Position numbers and translations under genes: made by a program. A stretch of DNA of 64,000 nucleotides from Coffea arabica (taxonomy: Eukaryota; Streptophyta; Magnoliopsida; Gentianales; Rubiaceae), in the NCBI RefSeq assembly GCF_036785885.1, contig NC_092322.1, positions 15,460,466 to 15,524,465 on the forward strand. Direction: 5' to 3'. The stretch's first letter is position 1. Every line of letters starts with the position of its first letter. The notes beneath the pieces were generated by a model that saw only the letters and a program-made list of their open reading frames with translations, did no database searches and was not told where the DNA came from. This document shows positions 1-11,400 of the stretch, in pieces.

Positions 1-658
1 ATATTCAGAGTTGACCCCAAAAACAAAAAAACAAAAAAAAAAAAAAGTGGGTAATGACTGATTTGATGCCTCAAAAGTTGAATTGTTGTTAATTTTTACA
101 ACATTTGGTGTAAACCGGCATAACTTTAGTGTAAAATTTGAGTCTGTATAAAAATTACGATTACATTGAAATTGTACGAGTTTATACCCGATGAAGTTAG
201 ATCTAGACAATTGATTTAAATTGGAACGTGTAAGACCCCAAGTCCGGATAGTAACAAACACTTGACTGGCTTCAAAATGATCTAGGGTTCAATGTAGTAG
301 ACTCCTTGACCTTCTGGATATTCTGTATTGTAGTTTTCAAATTATTTAGTTATTTTTATGCCATTTTAGTCATTCTGTTAGTCATGTTGATTAATATTTC
401 CTAAAGCAGTATACTCGAATACAGCCCTGATCACCAACCAGTAGCCTCTTCATTCTTGCCTCATGCACAAAGGTTGGTTTTGAGAGAAGTAAACATAGTA
501 GTATCTCCAATTCTAATCTTTGGCTGCTCTCCAATTGTGTTCCAACAATTTGCTACCAGTTTGGCTACCATTTTCACAAATATCAACCAGCAGTGCTTGT
601 TTAAGATCCAATCTACCTTCCAATTGTGTCAACTATAGGACCCTCATCCACTCCTACA
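1..658. other. AT-rich intergenic DNA, no gene recognised
   Basis: Short open frames here have no recognisable domain and overlap each other in several frames. I see no conserved protein, RNA gene or intact element. The stretch ends at the left copy of the target duplication of the SINE that follows. Confidence 0.5.
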
Positions 659-676
659 GCAACCACCACTCTTGTT

Positions 677-871
677 TTTTTTTGGTCTACACAGAGGTTT
701 CTGGGTCCATGGACTGGTTACCGTACGACCCAACTAATCCTCTGCGGGTCAGGAGAGGCTGCCCAACATCACCGACCTAAGCACCTAGAATTCGAACCTT
801 TGCGGTAGTACTCACCTAACTAGGCTACTACCACTAGCTCTAGTCCAGGGGGGCAAATGTGAATGCATATT
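677..871 (-). mobile_element. tRNA-derived SINE with 18-bp target duplication
   Basis: Read on the minus strand, the element begins near 871. Its RNA polymerase III promoter boxes are clear: an A-box-like TAGCCTAGTTAGG and a B-box-like GGTTCGAATTC. It ends in an A-rich tail, seen as the T run at 675-683 on the plus strand. The 18-bp sequence gcaaccaccactcttgtt occurs at 659-676 and again at 872-889 and brackets the element exactly. A tRNA-type head, an A tail and a long perfect target duplication are the hallmarks of a LINE-mobilised SINE. Perfect flanks suggest a fairly recent insertion. Confidence 0.85.
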
Positions 872-1136
872 GCAACCACCACTCTTGTTGCACGAGTTAG
901 AAATAGAAGAATTCTGTAGACATTTTCATCTACATTTTTTCGACTTGCTTGATAATACCATCTTTCATCTTCTTGTAAAACAATATCCACAGAGCCTAGC
1001 AATTACATGTAAAATGCATAAAGTGCCTATGAAATCTGCAGTACTTAAGGTGTTCTTGCTCTTTGCTAGCAGGTACATGTCTGACTTATGAGCAATCTTA
1101 GGTCGTCAACTCTGACAATTTTGTCTAGGCACCAAC

Positions 1137-1305
1137 CAATGTTTTGAAAACCGGACCGGACCGGCCGGTTCGACCAATTGAATCGCGAACCGGCCATGGC
1201 ACCGGTCCAGTTCAATACCATAGTTGACTTTGCCAGAAAACCGGTCAAGAACTGGTCGAATCGTAAAAATCGCAGTTGAACCGCTATTGAACCGGTTTTC
1301 AACCT

Positions 1306-1345
<40 letters not shown>

Positions 1346-2178
1346 AAAATGCAGCTATCAAGATTCAAACTCAAGACCTTTGTAATAGAAGACCAATGTA
1401 TTAACCATTGCATCATCACATCTTATTAGTTTTTTTTGATAACTTATTTATATAAATCAAACACTCATATTTCTTTTTTTTATTTTTCTTACAAAATCTC
1501 ATTCTCTCATGGCTCTTTCTTTTTAATTTTCAACTATCTCTCTCTCTATCATCTTTTTTTTTTGTCACTCCCTTTTTAATCAAATCTCTTTATTTTTAAT
1601 TTATTGATGTTTTCTTCCATCTTTTAATTTTGTTTTTGTCCATTTAATTAAAAAAAGTTAAAAAAGAATTATTTTTTTAACCCAAATTATTTAATGCTAC
1701 AACCAATCACTTTTATCTCATTTTTTATTTCTTATCAAGTTTACATTTCTATTTTCGATTTTCTTGACTTCCTTCGAACTCCAAACTTCCTTTTTTAAAT
1801 TGCAATATCTAAAACGTAAATTAAAATTTAAGTTCACAATATCTAAATTCTCATAGACGTGAATTTTGTATAATTTTAAAATATTGTGATATTTTTGGGT
1901 TGGATTTAGATATAATTGAAATTGAGATGAAATTTATTTGTTTTAACTTATAATTTAAAATTTTTTTTAAAAAAAATCCAAGTTATTAAAAAATAGTAAA
2001 CCTTTCATCATATAAAGTATTAAATTAATCCATTACATGCCTTATTTTGTACATATATATATTTATATAAATAATTTTTTAAAAAATTCATTGAACCGAG
2101 GTTGAACCGGTCCGACCGGTTGAACCTCGACCCTTTCACTTCACCTGTTCAATTAACGGTCCGATTTTTAAAACATTG
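1137..2178. mobile_element. hAT-like non-autonomous DNA transposon, accgg-rich termini
   Basis: The left end begins CAATGTTTTGAAAACCGGAC and the right end is its imperfect inverse, closing TTTTAAAACATTG. Both ends carry repeated ccggt/accgg words in an otherwise AT-rich body. The 8-bp word gcaccaac lies directly outside each end (1129-1136 and 2179-2186), which fits the 8-bp target duplication of the hAT superfamily. The interior is low-complexity T/A-rich DNA with a T run at about 1312-1343, and I see no transposase. A related copy lies at 43157-44520. Confidence 0.75.
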
Positions 2179-2186
2179 GCACCAAC

Positions 2187-2365
2187 ACACTTTTGCATGG
2201 CACATGGGAACTCGAGTGGATTAAGGCAACCCTTGCCTCTCACATTGCCACTTAATTGTGGCTTTCAAGTGGCTGCTTTCGACGGGTTTTCCATCGGTTA
2301 GGTCCCTCCTTCTAGACTAAGCTAGAATAATTTATACTAATGCTATCATTGCGACAAAAAAAAAA
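2187..2365 (+). mobile_element. SINE 3' part with poly(A) tail
   Basis: The stretch ends in a TTGCGAC-A(n) tail at about 2348-2378. It resembles the 3' end of the unit at 2623-2725, which ends TTGCCGAC-A(n). Both show the sequence agattatgctaga or a near variant upstream of the tail. I could not find a convincing left end or target duplication, so it may be 5'-truncated or interrupted. Confidence 0.45.
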
Positions 2366-2453
2366 AAAAAAAAAAAAAGAGCAAGAAGCTGACAAAGCCA
2401 AGCTGATTGCCTGGGATTCCAGAACAATAGAAAAAGACACAGGATCAGGGCTC

Positions 2454-2622
2454 ATTTGAGAGAGACGGGAGTAGAACCCCTGACCTCCAGCATCACCAAA
2501 GAGGGTGATGACCATTGGACCAAATGGCCCCAAATGGCTCGCCACTGGCCATTTGGTCCAATGGTCATCACCCTCTTTGGTGATGCTGGAGGTCAGTGGT
2601 TCTGCCCCCGTCTCTCTCAAAT
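2454..2622. repeat. Near-perfect inverted repeat, 76-bp arms with 17-bp loop
   Basis: The left arm 2454-2529 and right arm 2547-2622 are reverse complements with about three mismatches, all in the outer third. The spacer 2530-2546 is 17 bp. Both strands therefore encode nearly the same peptide in the arms. The right arm continues into a SINE-like 3' end (to about 2725), so the structure may be two oppositely oriented copies of a SINE part. If transcribed it would form a long hairpin RNA. Confidence 0.85.
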
Positions 2623-2731
2623 TTGTCACAATATGTGGTTGGTCTTAGTTGACCATCTCCCCTTACCCATTCCCCCTAGATTATGCTAGATTAGCTTATA
2701 ACACATCTACCGTTGCCGACAAAAAAAAAAA
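2623..2731 (+). mobile_element. SINE 3' end with poly(A) tail
   Basis: Downstream of the hairpin the sequence runs through a pyrimidine-rich stretch and ends TTGCCGAC followed by an A run at about 2720-2731. The SINE 3' part at 2187-2365 ends in nearly the same way, which supports a shared family. The left boundary is not resolved because it merges with the inverted repeat. Confidence 0.45.
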
Positions 2732-2944
2732 GAGAGAGAGAAAAACCTGAACTCTCATCTAACATTTGTGTCACTCGTTCCAAGTCCATTGAGAAAAACT
2801 TCTCACTCCTCCAAAGAATTTTTTTTTTCAAGAATTTTGTAAACCAACTTAAACCATAGTTTAATTGATCCTAGTTCAAGCGCATATACCAAGTATCAAA
2901 AAATTCTTTGGCCTGAATTTGGTGATCATATTCACACATTTTAA

Positions 2945-3130
2945 GCATTTCTTGGATAGAATATTATTCCAAATAGTTATTTGAACTATTTGGAATAATT
3001 ACTGTAACACTTTTTATGATATGATGTATGTGAAATAAAAAGGTGGTTGAGAATATAAAAAGATTGATTGAGAATGTGTTTACGATGCAAGCGAAATTTT
3101 TTTTTGAAAAAATTTGCTATCCAAACATAA
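2945..3130 (-). mobile_element. Tourist-like MITE, same family as 37143-37321
   Basis: Read in reverse, the right end shows the terminal word tatgtttggatag. The interior shares the motif gatgtatgtgaaataaaaag with the reverse complement of the element at 37143-37321. The left boundary is approximate, and an inner palindrome at 2962-2998 (attattccaaatag and its inverse) lies near it. No transposase is present. Confidence 0.5.
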
Positions 3131-3460
3131 GATAAAATAGAAAATTTAAACACATTAGCATTTTTAAGGATCAAAATGGCTTGAAAAGAAAATATGAAGA
3201 ACTAAATCAGCAGCAAAGAAAGCTCGATCATTGTCTATGTTTTACTTTTGCATAATAGGAGTTAGTCCAAAACATTGATCATTTGCCTGCATTTCACGTT
3301 GTTAACAGGATACTGGTTATTATTACAATTCAAATCTTTAGTTGGGTGTAAAGTGAAACTGGATGTTAAGCAAGGGGGTAAAATGCAATTAACCATTCCC
3401 AAAATACTCGCTAAAATCCCCACTTTCTGTTTTTTCTTTTCAGGACTTATTTCATAACCA

Positions 3461-6400
3461 ATGGAGAGGTCAAGTGCAGAAGCACCGTCCAATCCCGATC
3501 ACGCCGTTGTCGCCCTCACCGCCGGCGGCGACGACACCGTAGCCGGAAACCAAGGTAATGCTACTTCTTCAATCTCACCATTATCAAGAGGTAGAAGAAG
3601 AAACGTTGAATGGCCAACTATTGATGGACCACTGGGGTTATCACAAGAAGAATCAATAGGGCAAGCTCGTAAATTCTTCAAATTCGGATTTCTATTGCTG
3701 CCGTGGCTTTGGGCTGTCAATTGCTTCTATTTTTGGCCTGTTCTCAGAAAACCCACCTCACATAGTCACCCACAGCTTCGTTACTGTAAGTTCCTTCATT
3801 CTTTTTTGCCCGCTCTCTTTTGAAGCATAATAGATTGAATTTTTATGTGATTTTAATGAAGTTGATTCGTCTGATTGTGATATTTCTGTAGTTTTATATC
3901 TGTAAGTAACATCTTTATCTGGGTTTTAGTAAGCATTGCTTAGCTTGCTGGGACATAGGCCTTCAGTTGATTATATTTGAGGCTCTAGTTGGTTCTTTTT
4001 TTTTCTAATTTTTTTTCCAGCATGGGAGGGGTGGGATTTAAGAAGCAGGGAGGTGGCAGGTGATTAGAATGTAGGACATCTAATTCCTCTCGTTGATTCT
4101 CAGTTGTGATTGTAGATAGAGCGAGACTTTATTCTTTTCTAAATTAGGGAAAACGGCACACTTGTGGCCCTAATTTATAAAGAGGGTACAATTTCTGTAT
4201 ATTTATCGTGAAGGGCATTTGTTCTGATTTCTGTACAAAATGTACTGCTATTTGCTACCTGTACAGTGAAGAGTATGTGTGTTTGCAAACATCAGCAGAA
4301 ATGCCATTTGATTATAAACAACCGTGATTATGCCCTCTGTCAGGGCTTTTGCGTGTCAAGTGGTGGATTTAAACTTCAATGTAAATCAATTTATATCACT
4401 AGATGGTGCATTGACCGAGATCATTTTTTAAGAACTTGATGCTGCTGAACTGCTTCAAAACCTGATTTTGTAAAATGAAACCTCGAAACAGTGGAGGGAT
4501 TAGGCCGTGATTGCAAGATATAATGTTCCAGCATGAGCACTTATATACTTTTCTAGTAAGGTCACTTATATAACTGCAATAATTTAGGATTACTGTGGCA
4601 AGTGGAGACTTATCCAAGCACACATCATACTGATTTCCTAGGAATGCGTTTGCTTAGATTTTGGTGTTTACTAGGTAAAATTTGTCAGATGTTTGACCTC
4701 TGCCAATAAAAATAAGCACAAAATATATTTGTTGTGATATCTAACAAGGGAAGTGAGATTTCGGACTTCTAGTGTTGGTGGTGGTTTCATGCTTAGAGTT
4801 ATTTTGTTTGTATTTGGATTATCCTATATTTTCAACTATAGATGCTCTTATCTTTGATTAATTGTTCTGAATGGTATTGCTTTTTGAGATCTTCTCTTTC
4901 TACAATAAGGAATAAAGCTGCATTGGAATTTGGGAATTTGAAATGACTAGCATAGAGTTGAGCTTCATTTGTGGATGTAAGAGATATGATAAATTGGTTG
5001 AGGTTCTTAAATAATAACAATTGATTTAGTTTTGAAAAGGATACAAAATTGGAATTGACAGCTCTAAATCTGGATATATGTGAAAAAAATGCCGTGTTCG
5101 TTTCTTGAGTAGTGTGATGAAGGTGCATGATTCTTTGTGTATGTTTGGTTTATACAATTATCAGACTGAAGAAGTTGTGAAGTTCAAGTTAGGTTAAGCT
5201 TTTAGCTACATGGTCTATCATGAAAGGATTCCACTCTTTCAGCGAATCTGTTTACTTTTGGTATTGCATTTTAGAGAACTTCAATACTATGCTGCAGGTT
5301 TCAAATCAAATTCTTTTCGTTCTCAAACATGAGAACAGAGATTTAAAGCACATAACTAATCATATTGGTGGAGAATCTGGTTGGGGATGTATGATGTGTC
5401 AATTTAGGTTCCTTTTTTGGTTAAATCACATGAATTGGGCTTGATCAGTTGAATCACTTTTGCATTTTGGTGAAATAGAATTTAACATGAACTGGGATAT
5501 GGTTAGAGGTTTTTTTTTTTTAATGATTGGTTATATGGTTTTAATGTTTGTGAATGAGATCCATGTAGTGGCTTGCAGAACTTTTGCTGGTGCAAGTGGA
5601 TTGTAAATTGAAACCTCAAATTATGCTCGCATTCTTTTTCTTGGTCCTTTTCTTTTTCTCCATTAACTTTTGGTGATATAGTTCTTTTGTGTTTCTATGT
5701 CATTTCTGAGTTCTACACCATAATCTTGTCATGGTTATTCTCTTTTATGAACAGATCAAATATTAAAAAAGTACTCTGGTTAAATAACCTATTTTTCCTA
5801 CTCCAATGGGATGGTTGAGATAGGAAGTTTTACATGGAAGAAATATGGTTCAGAATTGCTTCCGAGAATTCTTTGATATCCCAATCTTTGAGGCTTTATG
5901 TGCTCGTTTTTAAAGCAGCTCCTTTGATTGCAATATTAGAATCTGAATCTCCTGTTCAAAAGCAGGGAACTTATTAACGAACTCTGTCTCTGATTTATGT
6001 CTTCCTCTTCTGCCCATCCTCTTGATTTAACTGCCAGAATGAATTTTATGTTGGCCCTCAGTCCTGTTTCCTGACTTTGCCTGCTCAAATTGTCATTTCT
6101 TCCATTTTATTCTTTTCCATTTACATGTTTAGTAATTTCGGCAAGTTGTCCCTGCTGAATTGTCAAGTCATTTTCATATGATATTAGAGCATCTACTTAA
6201 ATCTAGCCCAGATAGAGGAAAGATTCTAAAGAATTCTACATAGAGATTATTATTTTTTACAAGATAGATAATGATTAGAGAAAGAAATGCTGCTGGGCTC
6301 AGTAATCTAACATCAAGGCTTGGAGCAACATCTTCAACATTTTGGAGTTAACAAGCAAGAGTTATCAGAAAGATTTTGTATTGCGTTTTAGTCAAGTGTC

Positions 6401-7241
6401 TATTAGATTTAGCATTATCTGAAATGTTGAAACAGAACAAGTGGATTGAAATATTTAGCAAGGTGGTTGGAAATGGTAAACCTTCCAATCTATGGACTCT
6501 GAAGGAGGTTGAAACTTTGGAGAAACAACCTCTATATCTACCATACGATGCTTTGGACATCAATGCATCTGTTCATACTATGTTTCCAGCTAGCTTTAAA
6601 CTTCATGAGGGAGCATCTTTTTGTTTCTGTTCAATAATTTCTCAACACGCTGTTTAGAAAGTAAGTTACTTGGAAGGAATATGTTGTTGCAGGGTCCCCC
6701 AAAATTTAGTTTGGTAATAGGGTTCACAAGCTGTCCATTCTTTATCATTGTCGTCTTAGGATCACAGCCTTTATTTTGATTCCCTCGGAGCATGGGTCTT
6801 ACCTGCTTCCCGCTCAATCAAACATCTCAAATAGACCAGGGAGGAAATCTTCCTTCCAAAGAATCAGGATATAATGAGAAACTATATACGTGTTTCAAAA
6901 GGGGTATTTTGGGATCTTGATGAAATTTTACATGTAGGTTGTCTAATGTTGTGCAGCAGCAATTCAAATCAAATTTTTTCCCTGTTTATTCAAGAGCCCG
7001 TTTAAGCTTTACGTATATTTTTTCATCCCTGGTATCTTTGTCTGTTATTTTATGTTTTGAACATATGTTTCCTCTTGCAGATGTTGTTGGATCAGCCATT
7101 GGGTTCGTGGTGTTCACTGTTCTTCTCACTTCGTGGGCTCTTACCTTTGCCATTGGAGGAGAGCATCTTTTTGGGCATGCCTGGGATCAGCTGGTAATGT
7201 ACAATCTTGCTGACAGATATGGTTTGACGGGCTGGATCTAA
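3461..7241 (+). CDS. PEN2: Gamma-secretase subunit PEN-2
   Basis: PEN-2 is the small membrane subunit of gamma-secretase, the presenilin complex that cuts proteins within the membrane. Two exons are supported: 3461-3785 and 7081-7241, joined by a GT-AG intron of 3295 bp in phase 1. They give 161 residues. The soluble N-terminus (about 1-65) is followed by the conserved block RKFFKFGFLLLPWLWAVNCF and then FWPVL. Exon 2 reads YVVGSAIGF, a hydrophobic second segment (SWALTFAIGGEHLFG) and the family-typical end LADRYGLTG. Splicing restores a Tyr codon across the junction, which matches plant PEN-2. The roughly 60-residue Ser/Gly/Ala-rich extension before the first membrane segment is typical of plant rather than animal forms. 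The 5' end is set by an ATG closely following an AG-ending pyrimidine tract. The intron holds no recognised gene. Confidence 0.93.
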
Positions 7242-8451
7242 CTTTGTAAATTTCTCTATTCCTCAGACCGTAAACTCAACTTCTGTTTGCTGAAGAGATT
7301 TAAACTCTAATGGGTGCATTTGTTGCTTTTGAGCTCCATAGAAGGCTGTACTTAAATTATTGATCTGATAGATGTAATATTTTTTGAATTGGCTCTCACC
7401 ATAGTACAAATCAATCAATTGGCTGCTCATGTTTCTGTTAGAGAACATTGCAAACAGCGAGCACTATGGCCATTCAGGCTTGTTGACTGATTCAAGTTTG
7501 TGTTAAATTCTCTTATGCATGCATACACAAGTGGTTGCAGCGTGATGACCGCTCCATTTCTGCTTTAGGCCAAATAGCAGTTCGTTTCGGGATGCATTAC
7601 CATCAAGTGAAAGATGCTATATCTATCTGATGGAACAGCTGCCATTTATTTGGATAAAATTTGGCGAAGTCCTAGATATTAATACTTCATAATGTGGATA
7701 AGGAGCAGCACGTTCCTTGCCTGGCTTGGTTACTGCCTTGAAGTCTCTTTTTTTCTTTGCTCATTTATTGCGTCCGCCATTCAGTCAATAAGGTGAAGGT
7801 GCCCATGGGCGTTTACTCGGATAAAACACAGATGGTTTCAACTTTCAAGGTATTGCGTAGTTCATCTGGAATGCATGGGAAAGCTGCAGAATCAAAGTCC
7901 ATTTTGTACCGTAGCAAAATAGATGCTTACTAATGTTTCTTTGAAACGGCTATCTAAATGTCATCCGTCTTCTTCCCGCTTCATAAGTTTCACTTCTGCA
8001 CTGCATGAAAAAAAATTATTAAAAAGAAAAAAGAAAGGGCTATCTGAATATCAATGATGTTCCATGTTAGTTTACATGTGCAATTATGTGTCTAAGTCAT
8101 AAAATTTCGCCGGGAAGATAATAGATCATGAGAATTGTTAACTTGCACTGGAAAAACATATGGTGATTGTTGTCAGGCCAACTTTGGGCCAGTGGCTCAA
8201 ATCTCTAAAAGATCGTTTCCATAGTTGTTTGAAGTAATCTAAAATTGTGCTTCAGCCTTCAGCCCATTGTTTGAGATTATATCGTCATAGCAGTGAGCAT
8301 ATACTAGCAATTTATGCATATAGAAAGAAGAAAGCACCTGATTCTGAAGTTCTGCACTTTTGTTTTTAATCTCCTGGCCATAGTTATTGGAGATGTTTTA
8401 CCTCTAAATTGAATTCCATTTTGGTTCCGTACTTATTCTTCCTTTCAGTGG
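7242..8451. other. Intergenic region between PEN-2 and the NLR relic
   Basis: The first few hundred bases are probably the PEN-2 3' untranslated region. I recognise no coding sequence, RNA gene or bounded repeat. A pyrimidine tract ending in TTTCAG lies just before the ATG at 8452 and could be a splice acceptor for an upstream leader exon of the next locus. Confidence 0.5.
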
Positions 8452-11400
8452 ATGGCCAACAGTAGTATTACTTGTATTTCTTCCGCCTGGGATGATCTGC
8501 AGTTGTTGGAGAACATTTGTCCAGAAGGGGAACGTCACGCTTTGAGAATTGTGGAAGAAGTGTTGAGATATCTGAGAACATTTCTTCACTGTGTGATGAA
8601 GTGGGGCAATGATCATGTACATTTATCATCTGATGGCAAACAGAGCAATGAAGCTATTGACCATGCAAGTCTAGGAGCTCTGGTGATCAAGATTGAAGAT
8701 GCCATTTCGAAGAAAGGACAGGATATTCGCTTCTTTTGTTACACTGGTTTGGAACATGGATTTCTGAATGGCGTTTTGATATTTCTGGGCAAAGATTTTA
8801 GACAAGGCATCGAATCTTTCAAGCAGGAAATTAACAGATGGTACATTGTTTTCTCGGGTTGTTCATCGAGGGAGTCTAGTATTTCTTCAGTAGTAAAAGA
8901 TGACCTGATGGAATTCATGGACTCTCTCTTGGAGAAACTAGTGAATTTGTCGTACTGGCAAGACCCTCAATATCGAGATTCTTTGGTAAATGCCCTTGAA
9001 GAGTAGCTAAAATTCTGGAAAAACTTCATTAGATTTGTTACCGTGCAAGGCGTTGAAGATAGCCAATTGGGGCCTTTATTTACTTACATTCCAGCACGCC
9101 TCTCTTATATGCACCGATTTGACTTGAACCATGAAATGCGCAAGGAAATCCAGAAAAGCATTTCAGAACTACTGCAGAAGATTATTTCTCTAGAACCCCC
9201 AAGTCCATGAGACTTGTGTCCAAGCCATTACTGCATCAAAGTTATCAAGACAACTATATCGGGACAAGGGTGATCATACTTTGAGAGACTTCATCGATTC
9301 TCTCCTATGTAATCTTTCAGAGATACTAAAGTCTGGTACTCATCTTATGATTTCTCTGAAGGATCAACTGCTGCAAATGTTCTATGTGGGACTAAGATCC
9401 TTGAGAGCCATTCTCAAGGGGAAGTTGAAGAAGCTGGATGAGCAAGTGAGAGAGCTCTCTGCCCTCGTGATCTGTGATGCAGGATTTGTTATTTGCTCTC
9501 TTTCTCCAAGTGCAGTGGAAGATGGATTTGTCAAGGCAATGGATCTGGTGTCTTTTGATTTCCTCGAAGGGATTAAGCTTGTCAAGGCAATAGTTACAGA
9601 AAAAGGCCCAGAAACATCATCATTCAACTTTCCTAGGAACAATGAGTTGGGTTTTATTGATTTCCTTCTAGAAAACATCACGGATCTTTTAAGTCCTGAG
9701 GCTTGGTCAACTGCTCTTGTAAATTATCCTATTCAAAAATATCCAGGAGGAGCTTATTTTCTTACGCTCTTTCTTGGGAAAATAGTGGAATTGCGCAGTG
9801 AAGATCAGGAGATCCAAGAACATTGGGATCGTGTTGTAGAGTTTGCATACAGGGTTGAGTTTCTTATTGACTCCTTACTGGTTGGACTTGGAGAAACTCT
9901 AGATTCTTTTTCAATGTCATTTGATACCATTGCAGACGACATTAAGATCATTAAAGCTGAGGTTTTCAAGATTTTTGATAACAAAAAAGTTGATGTCAAA
10001 GTTGTGCAAGGTATGAAGAGACTCAATCACCGGCCATCACGAGAAAGTAAGCCTATAATCAATGACGTTGTGGTTGGATTTGAGGATGAGGCAACATTGA
10101 AAATGAATCGACTCATGTGAGGATTTCAAGCTTGAGTTGTAACATACGAGAAAGTAACATCTTGAGTTGTATTGATTTCAAGCTTCCTGACAATTTTCTT
10201 CAATTACAAGAAGAAGATTTGTGTGAAGAACTCTACAGACATTTGAAAAGAAGCAGATATCTCATTGTTTTGGATGATGTATGGGACATTGAAGCAAGGA
10301 ATGGGTTGGAAGCCTCATTCCTTAATGACGCAAATGGAAGTAGAGTACTGTTGACAATGACAAGTCGACTGCACGATGTTGCTGGACAAGATAAGCTCGA
10401 CAACGAACCTCATTCTCTTCAGCAACTCACTGATGTTGACAGCTGGCATTTGCTGACAGAAAAGTTATTTCCTGGAAAAGAGTTGCCTCCAAAATTATGT
10501 GAACTTCGAATGCAAATCGTGAAAAAGTGTCAAGGACTACCTCTGACAATTGTCATTCTTGCTGGAATTTTAGCTAACGTGGACCAAGATGGTTGGAAAG
10601 TAAGTAGTGGAAAATTTGGGTTCAAGCAATGTTTGTGTTACAGATCAATGCACAGCTGCACTAGAGCTGAGTTACAAACATTTACCAGATAATTTGAAGG
10701 CCTGCTTTGTATATTTTGGGGCATTTCCAGAAGACCATGAACACAATACCGAGAGGTTGATTTGATTATGGGTGGCCAAAGGAATTGTGCCAAAAACTCA
10801 ATTCAAGAGCTCAGAGGATGTGGCAAAGGATTACATGATAGATCTCATTGGCGGAAGCATAGTCATGGTTCCCAGACGAATATCCCTTGGTGGGATAAAA
10901 GCTTGTCGAATTCACGATCTATTACATGAGTTTTGTGTAACCAAGGCCAAAGAAGAAAATTTTCTGCTGCTAGTACGGGGGTATGATGAACTGTCTACTT
11001 TCAATGTTCCCCAGAACTTACGCTGCTTAAGCGCTAACTCTGAGCCAGAGCACTTTACGGAGTTGGAAAGGTTATCTTCTTCCACCATACGCTCTTTACT
11101 GTTCTTCAAGCAATGTTTGTGTTACAGATCAATGCACAGCTGCACTAGAGCTGAGTTACAAACATTTACCAGATAATTTGAAGGCCTGCTTTGTATATTT
11201 TGGGGCATTTCCAGAAGACCATGAACACAATACCGAGAGGTTGATTTGATTATGGGTGGCCAAAGGAATTGTGCCAAAAACTCAATTCAAGAGCTCAGAG
11301 GATGTGGCAAAGGATTACATGATAGATCTCATTGGCGGAAGCATAGTCATGGTTCCCAGACGAATATCCCTTGGTGGGATAAAAGCTTGTCGAATTCACG

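Noticed and set aside
1066..1419. A 117-codon minus-strand frame
   Set aside because: It runs through the T tract of the hAT-like element and so encodes a poly-lysine run. It has no domain and straddles a transposon boundary.
4832..5128. A 98-codon minus-strand frame in the PEN-2 intron
   Set aside because: The composition is that of AT-rich non-coding DNA, there is no family match, and the opposite-strand gene explains the region.
6376..6657. A 93-codon frame inside the PEN-2 intron
   Set aside because: There is no recognisable domain. It lies wholly within a well-supported intron and nothing suggests a nested gene.
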